From NCBI RefSeq assembly GCF_014647875.1, contig NZ_BMQA01000001.1, forward strand, positions 310,001-374,000: a stretch of 64,000 nt of DNA, in the 5' to 3' direction. The DNA is from Streptomyces brasiliensis (lineage in GTDB: Bacteria; Actinomycetota; Actinomycetes; Streptomycetales; Streptomycetaceae). Positions within the stretch are counted from its first letter, which is position 1; each line of letters opens with the position of its first letter. Positions 27,305 to 36,232 of this stretch are shown here, in pieces. A model generated the notes under the pieces. That model did not search any database. It had not been told where the DNA came from and worked only from the letters and a program-made list of their open reading frames with translations. The position numbers and the translations under genes were made by a program.

Positions 27305-27739
27305 TCAGCCCGCGCGCACGTGCTCGTCCATCAGGTCCTCGCGCTTGATCACGCACAGGGCCCAGATCACGAGGGCCGAGAAGGCGATCATCACGATCGA
27401 CCAGACCGGGTAGTACGGAAGGGACAGGAAGTTCGCGATGACGACGAGCGCAGCGATAGCCACGCCGGCGAGCCGTGCCCAGGTCGCCGTCTGGAACAGA
27501 CCGATGCTGACCACGACGGCGATCACGCCGAGGACGAGGTGGATCCAGCCCCAACCGGTCAGGTCGAACCTGAAGACGTAGTTGGGGGTGTTGACGAAGA
27601 CCTGGTCGTGGGCGATGGCCATGATGCCGCGGAAGATGCTGAGCACCCCGGCGATCAGCAGCATGACGGCACCGAAGACGGTTACGCCCTCGGCCCAGGC
27701 GGGCCTCGTCCCGGTGTACGGGTGGTGTGACACGGTCAT
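27305..27739 (-). CDS. Four-helix membrane protein (DUF7144-like)
   Basis: A 144-residue integral membrane protein with four helices (VTVFGAVMLLIAGVLSIFRG, TGWGWIHLVLGVIAVVVSIG, WARLAGVAIAALVVIANFLS and WSIVMIAFSALVIWALCVI). The pattern GWGWIHLVLG and FLSLPYYPVWS is typical of actinomycete proteins named DUF7144. The ATG at 27739 has GAGGCAGAG upstream. It heads or belongs to a run of small membrane proteins on this strand (with 27783 and 28282), which in related genomes sit among stress and dormancy genes. Molecular function unknown. Confidence 0.88.
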   Translation of the reverse strand: MTVSHHPYTGTRPAWAEGVTVFGAVMLLIAGVLSIFRGIMAIAHDQVFVNTPNYVFRFDLTGWGWIHLVLGVIAVVVSIGLFQTATWARLAGVAIAALVVIANFLSLPYYPVWSIVMIAFSALVIWALCVIKREDLMDEHVRAG

Positions 27740-27782
27740 GGCTCTGCCTCGCTTCCTCTTGTGCGGCCGTGCTCGCCGTCCC

Positions 27783-28199
27783 TCAGCTCAGGACCTTCTC
27801 CTTGGCCCGCTGGAACTCCTCCTCGGTGATGTCACCCCGGGCGCGGATCTCGGAGAGCTTGGCGAGCTGGTCGACGCTGCTGGGCGGGGCCTGCTGCGCG
27901 GCGGTGTCGCGGATGTATTTGTCGAACTCCTCCCTCTGCGCCTGTGCCCGGGCGAGTTCACGGCTCCCCATGCTCCGGCCGCGCGCGATGACGTAGGCGA
28001 GGACGCCCACGAAGGGCACCACGATCACGAAGAGCAGCCAGGCCGCCTTGGCCCAGCCGCTGAGTGAGTCGTCGCGGAAGATGTCGAAGACGACCCGGAA
28101 GAGCAGGATGAACCACATGATCCACAGGAAGAAGATCAGCATGGTCCAGAAAGCGCTCAGCAGCGGATAGTCGTACGCGAGGTACGTGTTCGCGGCCAC
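27783..28199 (-). CDS. SHOCT-domain membrane protein with PLDc_N-type helices
   Basis: A 138-residue protein with two transmembrane helices (FWTMLIFFLWIMWFILLFRV and AAWLLFVIVVPFVGVLAYVI) of the PLDc_N type, a linker coiled coil, and a C-terminal SHOCT motif (DQLAKLSEIRARGDITEEEF) ending AKEKVLS. The start is GTG at 28199, preceded by GGAGGAGACAA. SHOCT segments are short oligomerisation modules at the end of membrane or shell-like proteins. It lies between the DUF7144-like and HdeD genes, likely one transcription unit (gaps 43 and 82 bases). Confidence 0.9.
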   Translation of the reverse strand: MAANTYLAYDYPLLSAFWTMLIFFLWIMWFILLFRVVFDIFRDDSLSGWAKAAWLLFVIVVPFVGVLAYVIARGRSMGSRELARAQAQREEFDKYIRDTAAQQAPPSSVDQLAKLSEIRARGDITEEEFQRAKEKVLS

Positions 28200-28281
28200 T
28201 TGTCTCCTCCTCCGTGCCGGGTGGACACCCTGGTGGCTGCCCATGCCCACTTCAGGGTCCGCGCCGGCGAGGCCGGCCGCC

Positions 28282-28941
28282 TCACCCCGGGCGGGTGAGC
28301 GCCCCGTCCCGCTGTCCGGCCCGGCGGATCGCGACGCGCAGGGCCAGCGCCAGCACCAGTTCCATCAGTGCGAGCAGGATCAGCCACAGACCGAGCAGCC
28401 GGGTCAGGACCACGGCCGACGCGGACGGCAGGGCGAGTACGACGATCCCGGCGACGACCCCGAGCGCGCCCGCGCCGAAGACCACACCGCGGTGCGGCAG
28501 GTCCTCGAAGGAGAGGGCCGTGTAGAGGGTGAGGATGCCGGACACGAGCCAGGTCACGCCGACGATGAGCGACAGGGCGGCGATGGTCTGCAGCGGATTG
28601 CGCAGGCACAGCACACCGGCGAGGACGAACAGCAGCGCGAGCAGAACACGGGTGAACCGCTCCCCGTGCGTACGCCGGCCGAAGGCCGCGACGAACCGGA
28701 ACACCCCGGTCAGCAGCAGGTAGAGGCCGATGATCACGGCCAGGACGTGCAGGGTCTCGTGCGGCCAGACCAGGATCAGGATGCCGGGGACCAGCGTGAT
28801 GAGGGCGGAGCCCAGGGCCCAGAGCCAGGAGGCACCGACGGCGGCCAGCAGCTCCGCGGGGTCGGGCTCCGCATGGTGGACCGTGCCGTCGGGGGTCTGT
28901 GCCGGCCCGGCACCCACACTCGAACGAGGCGATTCGGTCAT
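28282..28941 (-). CDS. HdeD-family acid-resistance membrane protein (DUF308)
   Basis: A 219-residue protein with six hydrophobic helices, including ALITLVPGILILVWPHETLH and LAVIIGLYLLLTGVFRFVAA, the DUF308 repeat seen in HdeD. In E. coli HdeD supports acid resistance at high cell density; actinomycete members are often stress-induced but untested. The N-terminal 35 residues are polar and probably cytoplasmic. ATG at 28941 with GAGGAGGAG upstream. It is likely the first gene of the minus-strand trio and diverges from the DUF2252 gene at 29137. Confidence 0.9.
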   Translation of the reverse strand: MTESPRSSVGAGPAQTPDGTVHHAEPDPAELLAAVGASWLWALGSALITLVPGILILVWPHETLHVLAVIIGLYLLLTGVFRFVAAFGRRTHGERFTRVLLALLFVLAGVLCLRNPLQTIAALSLIVGVTWLVSGILTLYTALSFEDLPHRGVVFGAGALGVVAGIVVLALPSASAVVLTRLLGLWLILLALMELVLALALRVAIRRAGQRDGALTRPG

Positions 28942-29136
28942 GGCTCCTCCTCGCCCGGTCGACGGTGGGTCGGGTGCGGCCTCCCGACAGCACGGTGTGG
29001 AGGGACCGCTCCGACCTCAGCGTCCCTCGCCTCGGCCGCGCGTGGCTCACCCGCCGCGGGTGAGCCGTCCCGGGCGTGGTGGAGGTGATGTGGGCTACGG
29101 AGCCGTACCGACGCCCCGGTTGGAGGAGTTCGGGCC

Positions 29137-30534
29137 ATGACCAGCCTCACGACGAGTCCCCCGCCGCTGACGCCCACGGCACGGGCGGAGTCCGGCCGAC
29201 GGGTCCGTGCCCGGCTGCCGCGCTCGGCCCACGCCGAGTTCACGCCGGACACGTCACGGCCCGACCCGGTCGACGTCGTCCAGGCCCAGTCGGCACGCCG
29301 CGTGCGCGAGCTGGTGCCGATCCGCTACGGCCGCATGCTGGAGTCGCCGTTCCGGTTCTACCGGGGCGCCGCAGCCGTCATGGCCTGGGACCTGGGGGCG
29401 CTGCCGGACACCGGTCTGAGAGTCCAGCTGTGCGGGGACGCGCATCTGCTGAACTTCCGGCTCCTGGCCTCGCCGGAACGTCATCTCGTCTTCGACATCA
29501 ACGACTTCGACGAAACCCTGCCCGGCCCCTTCGAGTGGGACGTGAAGCGGCTGGCGGCCAGTCTCGTCATCGCGGGCCGCGCCAACGGCTTCTCGGTGCA
29601 GGAGCAGGACACGGCCGTACGGGAGTGTGTACGGGCCTACCGGCAGCGCATCCGCGAGTTCGCCGGCATGCGCACCCTGGACATCTGGTACGCGCGCGAC
29701 GACGCGGACCGGATCCAGACCCTGCTCGACTCGCCGCCGAGCAGGAAGGCGGTGCGGCGGGCCGCGGAGGCACGCGTGCGTGCCGTCACCCGCACCCATA
29801 TGCCGGCGTTCGAGAAGCTCACCCGCGTCACCCCCGAGGGGCGGCAGTTCGCCCCGGACCCGCCGCTGATCACTCCGCTGCGCGATCTGGCGGGGGACGT
29901 GCCGGAGAAGGAACTGCAGTCGATCCTGGAGAGCTACGCCCGCAGCCTGTCGTCGGAGCGGCGGCATCTGCTGGGGAAGTTCCGGCTGGTGGACATGGCC
30001 CGCAAGGTGGTGGGCGTGGGCAGCGTGGGCACCCGCTGCTGGATCGTGCTGCTGCTGGGCCGGGACGACGACGATCCCCTGATCCTGCAGGCCAAGGAGG
30101 CCCAGGAGTCGGTGCTTGCGCCGTTCGCGGGCGGCGGCCGCTACGACAACCAGGGGCGTCGGGTGGTGGCGGGGCAGCGGCTGATCCAGAGCGCCGGCGA
30201 CATCTTCCTGGGCTGGACGCACGTCCTGGGCCTGGACGGCCGGGGCCGGGACTTCTATGTGCGCCAGCTGCACGACTGGAAGGACATCGCGCGTCCCGAG
30301 ACCTGGGGCCCGGGGCTGCTGAACGTCTTCGCCCAGCTGTGCGGGGCCGGGCTTGCCAGGGCGCACGCTCGATCCGGCGACCCGGTGGCCATCGGCGCCT
30401 ATCTCGGGGGTGGCGACGGTTTCGACCGGGCGCTCGTGACCTTCGCGCACGCGTACGCCGACCGGAACGAGCGGGACCACGCGGCCTTCCAGGAGGCCGT
30501 ACGGACGGGCCGGGTCACCGCGGTGTCCCCGTGA
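29137..30534 (+). CDS. DUF2252 family protein
   Basis: A 465-residue soluble protein. Conserved blocks include RMLESPFRFYRGAA, LCGDAHLLNFRL, VFDINDFDET, FEWDVKRLAAS and GVGSVGTRCWI. The HxxNF and DxNDFD blocks resemble the catalytic and metal loops of APH/protein kinase-like folds, and the family is related to those kinases; a kinase activity is therefore plausible but unproven. GGAGGAG precedes the ATG at 29137. It diverges from the HdeD gene, and the 196-base gap should hold promoters for both. Substrate and pathway are unknown. Confidence 0.93.
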   Translation: MTSLTTSPPPLTPTARAESGRRVRARLPRSAHAEFTPDTSRPDPVDVVQAQSARRVRELVPIRYGRMLESPFRFYRGAAAVMAWDLGALPDTGLRVQLCGDAHLLNFRLLASPERHLVFDINDFDETLPGPFEWDVKRLAASLVIAGRANGFSVQEQDTAVRECVRAYRQRIREFAGMRTLDIWYARDDADRIQTLLDSPPSRKAVRRAAEARVRAVTRTHMPAFEKLTRVTPEGRQFAPDPPLITPLRDLAGDVPEKELQSILESYARSLSSERRHLLGKFRLVDMARKVVGVGSVGTRCWIVLLLGRDDDDPLILQAKEAQESVLAPFAGGGRYDNQGRRVVAGQRLIQSAGDIFLGWTHVLGLDGRGRDFYVRQLHDWKDIARPETWGPGLLNVFAQLCGAGLARAHARSGDPVAIGAYLGGGDGFDRALVTFAHAYADRNERDHAAFQEAVRTGRVTAVSP

Positions 30535-30596
30535 GCGCGCGGCGGAGCCGGAGGAGCGCGCCGGAGGCGGAGCTCGGTCAGCGGCACCGCCGTCGG

Positions 30597-30794
30597 TCAC
30601 TCCGGCACGCGGCGCATCTCCAGGAGCCGCAGGCCCAGTGACTGGACCCTGGCCAGCAGTCCGTACAGGTGCGCCTCGTCCACGACCGGGCCGTACAGGA
30701 GCGTCTGGTCGCACACGACGACGTGGTCGAGTTCGGGAAAGGCCTCGGCGAGCGTCTTGGACAGATGTCCGTCGATGCGGATCTCGTACCGCAT
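30597..30794 (-). CDS. Conserved 65-residue protein
   Basis: A small acidic protein, MRYEIRIDGHLSKTLAEAFP..., with the pattern of a beta-alpha-beta fold: strand RYEIRIDG, helix, strand HVVVCDQTLLYGPV, helix LYGLLARVQSLGLRLLEMRR. GGGGAGAG precedes the ATG at 30794. Comparable proteins occur in Streptomyces next to stress genes; I do not know a function. It lies 114 bases downstream of the LAL regulator on the same strand and converges on the DUF2252 gene. Confidence 0.75.
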   Translation of the reverse strand: MRYEIRIDGHLSKTLAEAFPELDHVVVCDQTLLYGPVVDEAHLYGLLARVQSLGLRLLEMRRVPE

Positions 30795-30908
30795 GAGCTG
30801 CTCTCCCCGCGGGTGGCGTGAGCGCGGGCGAAACGCGCCCTTCCTCTGTGATCCTCCGCCGTACGGGACCGGCCGGCCTCACCCGGCACAGGTGATCCGA
30901 GGGGCGTG

Positions 30909-33587
30909 TCACAGCAGCCGGAGTTCTCGTGCCCGGCGCACGGCGTCGCCTCGCCGGTTGACCGAGAGCTTGCGGTAGATGCTCTTGAGGTGGGTCTTCA
31001 CGGTGTTGACGGAGACGTACAGGTCGGCCGCGATCTCCTCGGTCGACATCAGGAGGGCCAGGCGGCGCAGGACGTCGCGTTCGCGCGGGCTCACCTCCTC
31101 GACGACCGGAGGCAGCTCGCCGTCGTCCTCACGGACACGGCGTACGGGCGTACGGGGGCGGGTGTCGAGCCAGTCGCGGACCGGTTCGTCGGCCGGGGCG
31201 GCGGCGAGCAGGGGGCGGATCCACGGGCCCGCGTCGAGGAACGGCCGGCGCAGCCGGTCCCGCCGCGCGTCGGCCAGGGCCCGGGCGACGAGCCGCCGGG
31301 CGGTGGCGGGGTCGCCCGCGCGGTCGGCCACCTCGGCGCGCACCAGGGTGACCGGAACGGTCAGCGCGGGCCCCCCGGGAACGGTGGCCGGGAGGCCGTC
31401 GAGGATGTTGTGCGCCTCGTCGACGTCACCGGCCGCAAGTCGGGCGCGGGCGGCCTCGACGGTCCAGGCGGGGCGGTGGTCCATGGCGGGCTCCAGCAGT
31501 TTCACCGCGGCTTCCGCGTCGCCTTCGGCCAGCCTGGCCGCGGCCGTGACCAGCACCGTCCGGTCCTCGGCCCAGGGCGAGGCGACGACGGCGGTGGCGT
31601 GTGGCTCGGCGGCGGCCACGGCGGCCTGCGTGCTGCCGCGGGCGAGCAGCAGCCGGGAGGCGGCGAGAGCGCGGCCCGCCGCCGTCACCGGGTCGTCGGC
31701 CCCCTTGCGGGCGGCGTCGGCCTCGTCGATCAGGGCCTGGGCGGCGTCGAGTTCGTCGCGGTCGACGGCGACGGTCGCCAGCACCAGCCGCCCGATCCCG
31801 GAGCGGGCGTGCGCGGGCACGCCGTACCGCTCGGCCTCGCGCAGCGCGGCGTGCGCCCTGCGCTCCGCCCGGGCGATCCAGCCGTCGAGATAGTCGAGCA
31901 GGGCCAGGTGGCCGAGGGCGTCCTGGCGGGGTACGGCGGTTGCGGCGCCGCCCGCGGACCCGGCCGCCTCGGTGAGCGCGGCGCGCGCCGCGTCGGAGTG
32001 CCCGCTCCACAGGCGGGTCGAGCCCAGGTGGGTGAGCAGGAGCGCGAGGAGTTCGGGGTGCCGGTCGAGGCGTTCGGCGGGTACGGCGTCCTGCAGGTCG
32101 CGGGCGACCGAGGCGGCCCATTCGGCGCGGCCCGGGGAGCCGGTGCGGCGGGCGACGAGCGCCTCCAGGAGGGCACAGCTCAGCCGGGCGACCGGGTCGG
32201 CGGTGTCCTCGCTCAGCAGTTGCTGGGCCCGCCGCAGATGAAGGATGCCGTGCTCGAGGTCGTCGTCGGCGAGCGCGCGGGCCGCACGGACGATGCTCGC
32301 GGCCGGGCCGTCGGCCTCGGGCGTCATCCGGGCGAACAGCTCGGCCGGGCAGTCGGAGCGCAGGGCGGTGAAGAGCCTGCCGATAGCCAGGTCGTCGACC
32401 AGGGCGCGGGAGGTGAACTCCCAGTCACCCGCGGCGGATCCGTGGGCGAGGGTCTCGGCGAGCGATCCGCCGTGGGCGAGCCAGCGTGCGGCCCGCCGGT
32501 GCAGCTCGGTCTCCGAACGGGGGTGGCGCACCCGCAGATGAGCCCGGAGGATCTCCGCGAACAGGGGGTGCAGCCGGTACCAGTCGTGGCCGAGGGGTTC
32601 GACGAACGCGTTCTCGTGGTGCAGCCGGGCCAGGACGGCCTCGGCGTCGGTGCGTCCGGTCAGAGCGTCGGCGAGGGCGGGCCGGAAGCGTTCGACGACG
32701 CTCACGCGCAACAGCAGGTCCTGTGTCTCGGCCGGCTGGCGTTTCAGCACCTCGGCGAGGAGATAGTCGGCGACGGTGCTCTGTCCGGCCTCGAACTCCT
32801 TCAGACAGCGCTCGGGGTCCGCGCTGCGCTGCGCGGCCAGGGCGCACAGCCTGAGGCCGGCGGCCCAGCCCTGGGTACGGTGTACCAGCGCGCTCACGGC
32901 GTCCTCGCTGAGCCGCATGCCGTGGACGTCGAGCAGACCGGCCGCCTCGGCGGGGGTGAAGGCCAGCTCCGCGCCGCGGATCTCGGTGACGGTGCCGGCG
33001 GCGCGGTAGCGGTGCAGGGGCAGCAGGGGTTCGCTGCGCGTGACGAGGATCAGGCGCATGCCGCGGCCGGCGTGGTGCAGGACGAACTCGAGCTGTTCGG
33101 CGACCTCCAGGGCGGGAACCCGCTCGAACTCGTCGAGGACGAGGATCGCGGGCGCGGCCATGTCACCGAGGTCGGCGGCGAGCCGGGCCAGCAGGGTCTG
33201 GTCGACGCTGCCGGCGTGCGCGGGGCTGCCGATGCCGGGTGACAGCCGGGTCCCTGCGGCGCGCAGGGCCTGGAGGAGGTAAGCCCAGAAGACGCCGGGT
33301 GCCTGGTCCGCGGCCTCCGCGGTGAGCCAGGCGACCGGCCGGCCGAGCCGCTCGGCCCAGTCGGCGACCAGGAGGGTCTTACCGGCTCCGGCCGGTCCGT
33401 CCACCAAGGTCAGTGGTGTGGTGAGGCCCTGGTCCAGTCGCTCGACGAGGCGTTCGCGCCGCAGAAAGGTGGCGGGCCGTACGGGCGCGACGAACCGGGT
33501 CCCGAGAAACGGATCTCCACGGGGATCGACGCGGGAATCCGCCCCGGCGCCGTCCCCGGGCTGATTGGCCATGGCGCTCATCGCCAC
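30909..33587 (-). CDS. LuxR-family ATPase regulator (MalT/LAL type)
   Basis: A large transcriptional activator of about 890 residues. The N-terminal STAND-type NTPase has a Walker A GPAGAGKT, followed by AAPAILVLDEFER as Walker B. The middle is a long TPR-like helical array (repeated ADALTGR, ALLEALVAR, AARLAEGD segments) and the C-terminus is a LuxR helix-turn-helix (VSPRERDVLRRLALLMSTEE, then VNTVKTHLKSIYRKL). Such proteins integrate an inducer and ATP and activate promoters. The first start is GTG at 33587; ATG at 33581 or 33572 is equally possible. It may control the adjoining stress-type genes, but no binding site was identified. Confidence 0.93.
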   Translation of the reverse strand: MAMSAMANQPGDGAGADSRVDPRGDPFLGTRFVAPVRPATFLRRERLVERLDQGLTTPLTLVDGPAGAGKTLLVADWAERLGRPVAWLTAEAADQAPGVFWAYLLQALRAAGTRLSPGIGSPAHAGSVDQTLLARLAADLGDMAAPAILVLDEFERVPALEVAEQLEFVLHHAGRGMRLILVTRSEPLLPLHRYRAAGTVTEIRGAELAFTPAEAAGLLDVHGMRLSEDAVSALVHRTQGWAAGLRLCALAAQRSADPERCLKEFEAGQSTVADYLLAEVLKRQPAETQDLLLRVSVVERFRPALADALTGRTDAEAVLARLHHENAFVEPLGHDWYRLHPLFAEILRAHLRVRHPRSETELHRRAARWLAHGGSLAETLAHGSAAGDWEFTSRALVDDLAIGRLFTALRSDCPAELFARMTPEADGPAASIVRAARALADDDLEHGILHLRRAQQLLSEDTADPVARLSCALLEALVARRTGSPGRAEWAASVARDLQDAVPAERLDRHPELLALLLTHLGSTRLWSGHSDAARAALTEAAGSAGGAATAVPRQDALGHLALLDYLDGWIARAERRAHAALREAERYGVPAHARSGIGRLVLATVAVDRDELDAAQALIDEADAARKGADDPVTAAGRALAASRLLLARGSTQAAVAAAEPHATAVVASPWAEDRTVLVTAAARLAEGDAEAAVKLLEPAMDHRPAWTVEAARARLAAGDVDEAHNILDGLPATVPGGPALTVPVTLVRAEVADRAGDPATARRLVARALADARRDRLRRPFLDAGPWIRPLLAAAPADEPVRDWLDTRPRTPVRRVREDDGELPPVVEEVSPRERDVLRRLALLMSTEEIAADLYVSVNTVKTHLKSIYRKLSVNRRGDAVRRARELRLL

Positions 33588-34140
33588 CGTCCGTCAGATC
33601 ATGGCTGGCGCTCTCCTCGATCAGTTTGGCAGCCCCTCCCGCCATGTGCGCGCCGACGCGTCATACGCTCGTTCGAGGCGATGGGCGGGCGCCTCGACCT
33701 GCGGCCTCCGCGCCAAGGTCGGCGACTCCCGCCAGGGGAGTCGGCGGAAGCGAGGTGGGCACGACTGCCGTCGGCCCCCTCGGCGGGGCAGCTGAGCGCG
33801 TCCTCCACCGAGCGCTTCCGCGAGGGCGGGGCCACCACTCCCACCGGCCCCCTGGTGCGGCCGGGTGACCGCGTCCGCGGCCGGCCGACCCGGCGAGGCC
33901 GGAGAGCCCCGCCACGGCTGCCACCCCGCCGAAGCTGTGAGCCGGTTTCCCGCCGGCCGCCTCGGGCGGGCAGGTGGGCGCGACACCGGCACCTCGCCGG
34001 AGCCGTGAGCCCCCCCTCACCGTCGGCATCCCCGCCGACCCGGTGGGAATGCGGTGCTCCACCGGCCGGGGCACGCTGGTAGTCGATTCTTGTGCGCACC
34101 GGCCGGTCCATGGCCGGAGACAAGCCCCGGAGGTGCTCCC
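33588..34140. other. Intergenic region, no recognised gene
   Basis: A 550-base stretch between divergent regulator genes. Open frames on both strands are Arg/Pro-rich shadows without recognisable domains or ribosome sites. It must contain the promoters of the LAL regulator (left) and of the SpoIIE gene (right); GGAGGTG at the right end is the ribosome site for the GTG at 34141. No clear sigma-factor motif or operator stood out. Confidence 0.5.
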
Positions 34141-36232
34141 GTGGCGCACGGTGAAGCCGGGCGGCAGGTGAACGAGAGGTCGGCCTCGATGCTGGAGGCG
34201 CTGTTCACCCAGTCACCGGTCGGCCTGCATCTGCTCGACACGGAACTGCACGTGGTCCGGGCCAACATCGCCACGCCCGCCATGCGGGGCGTCACCCCGG
34301 ACGAGGTGGTCGGACGGCCGATCAGGGACGTGTACGACGTCGTCGGGGAGGACATCGAGGCCACCCTGCGTGAGGTGCTGACCACCGGCGTGCCCCTGCG
34401 CGATCACATCCTGCGGGTCCACGCGAAGGGTGATGTGGACGATCTGCGTCACGTCGAGATCACGGCGCTGCGGCTGGAGAACCCGCGCGGCGAGGCGCTG
34501 GGCGTCGCTGTCACCGGCATCGATGTCACCGAGCGCGAGCGCAACCGGTGCCGTGTGCGGGTCCTCGACGCGGTACGGCGCACGGTGGGGCGTTCGCTGG
34601 ACGCGTCGGTCACCGGCGAGGAACTCGTCGCGGCCGTGGTCCCCGCGTTCGCCGACATCGCCGTCGTCGAAGTGGTGGACGGCGTCCTCCGCGGCGACGA
34701 CCCGCCGCTCGCCCCGCTGCCCCCGGACACCCCGCTCATGCGCACCGCGTTCCGCAGCATGAGTGGGCAGCCGCCGGGGGCGCACCCGGTGGGTGACGTG
34801 CGCCGGCTGCCGGCGCCGACGCCCTTCACCCAGGCCATGGCCGACCTGTGCCCGCGGGTCGTGCACCTGGAGCCGGACGCCCCCTGGTTCGACGTGGATC
34901 CGCCGCGCGCGCACGCCATCCGCGACGCACACGCCCACACCCTGCTCTCCGCGCCGCTCACCCTGCGCGACACGGTCGTGGGGCTCGTCAGCCTCTACCG
35001 CACGGGCGACACCCCGCCCTTCGACGAGGGAGACCTCGAGCTGGCCGTCGAGCTGGCCGCCCACACGGCCCTGTGCGTGGACAACGCCCGGCGTTTCACC
35101 CGTGAGCACACCGTGGCATCCACGGTGCAGCGCCAGTTGCTGCCCCGGAAGCCCGAGACGCACACGTCCCTGGAGACCGCCTTCCTGTCCGTCACCGGCG
35201 CCGATCCCGGGGCGTGGTACGACACCATCGCGCTGTCCAGCGCCCGTAGCGCCCTGGTCGTGGGCAGCGTGTCCGGGCGGGGCCTCGATGCGGCGACCAC
35301 CATGGGCCAGTTGCGCACGGTCATCCGCTCGCTGTCCGCGTTCGACCTCGCCCCCGACGAACTCCTCGCCCGGCTCCACGACACGACGGCCCAGCTCGCC
35401 ACCGAGCGGGCGTCCCTGCCGGCGGGCGATCCACTGCACCGCCAACTCCTCACCGCGGACTGCGTGTACGCCGTCCACGACCCGCTGACCGGCACCTGCT
35501 CGATGGCCGGAGCCGGGCAGCTGGCGCCCCTCGTCATACGGCCCGACAGGTCCGTCGGCATCCCCGAACCGCCGTCCGGGCCGCGCCTGGGCGGGGACGA
35601 GGACGCGCCGTTCGCCTCGGTCTCCTTCCAGGTGCCGGGCGGCAGCGTGCTGGTCTTCACCAGCGACCCGCTGCTGACCGCCTATCTCGCCGAGGTCCCC
35701 GGCCCGCTGCGGATGTCACCGGAGTACGCCGACCGGCCGCTGCAGGACCTCTGCGATGCCATCGTGTACGCGCTGCCGCCCGGCCTGGCCGCCGGGGACG
35801 CCGCGGTGATCGTCGCCCGGGTGCACTCCTTCCCCGACAACCGGTGCGTCGAGTGGTACTTCACTCCCGACCCCACCTCGGTGGCTCAGGCCCGGCGCCG
35901 TACCCGCGACCAGCTCACCACGTGGCAGGTGGACGAGGAGACCGCGTTCAGCACCGAACTGATCGTCAGCGAGCTGGTGACCAACGCCATCCGGTACGGC
36001 TGCCCGCCCTTGCGGCTGCGTCTCATCTTCGACCGCAGCCTGACCTGCGAGGTGCTCGACGGCGGCTCGGCCGCGCCGCATCTGCGTCACGCGCGCGGCC
36101 GACGAGGGCGGACGCGGTCTGTTCATCGCCGCGCAGCTGGCCCGGGCCTGGGGTACCCGGTACTCGCCGGAGGGGAAGACGATCTGGACCGAGCAGCCAC
36201 TGAACGCGGGGGTCGCGGTCAGCTGCTGCTGA
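34141..36232 (+). pseudogene. PAS-GAF-SpoIIE-HATPase regulator, frameshifted near the C-terminus
   Basis: The corrected protein would have about 696 residues. Domains in order: PAS (SMLEALFTQSPVGLHLLD), GAF, SpoIIE/PP2C-like, and an anti-sigma-type HATPase (TAFSTELIVSELVTNAIRYG). Start is GTG 34141 with GGAGGTG upstream. At 36091-36099 (GCGCGCGGC) one base is out of phase: frame 1 becomes arginine-rich nonsense, while the next frame continues DEGGRGLFIAAQLARAWGTR and ends at a TGA (36230-36232). That stop is immediately adjacent to the convergent stop at 36233, which supports the repair. Phosphatase metal motifs are degenerate: GSVSGRG for GDVxGxG, FTSDPL for YTDGL, and no DD in the last motif, so the domain is probably inactive. 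The frameshift could be natural or a sequencing error. Confidence 0.85.

Noticed and set aside
33588..34140. Hidden gene between the LAL regulator and SpoIIE gene
   Set aside because: All open frames are Arg/Pro-rich and without ribosome sites or recognisable motifs.
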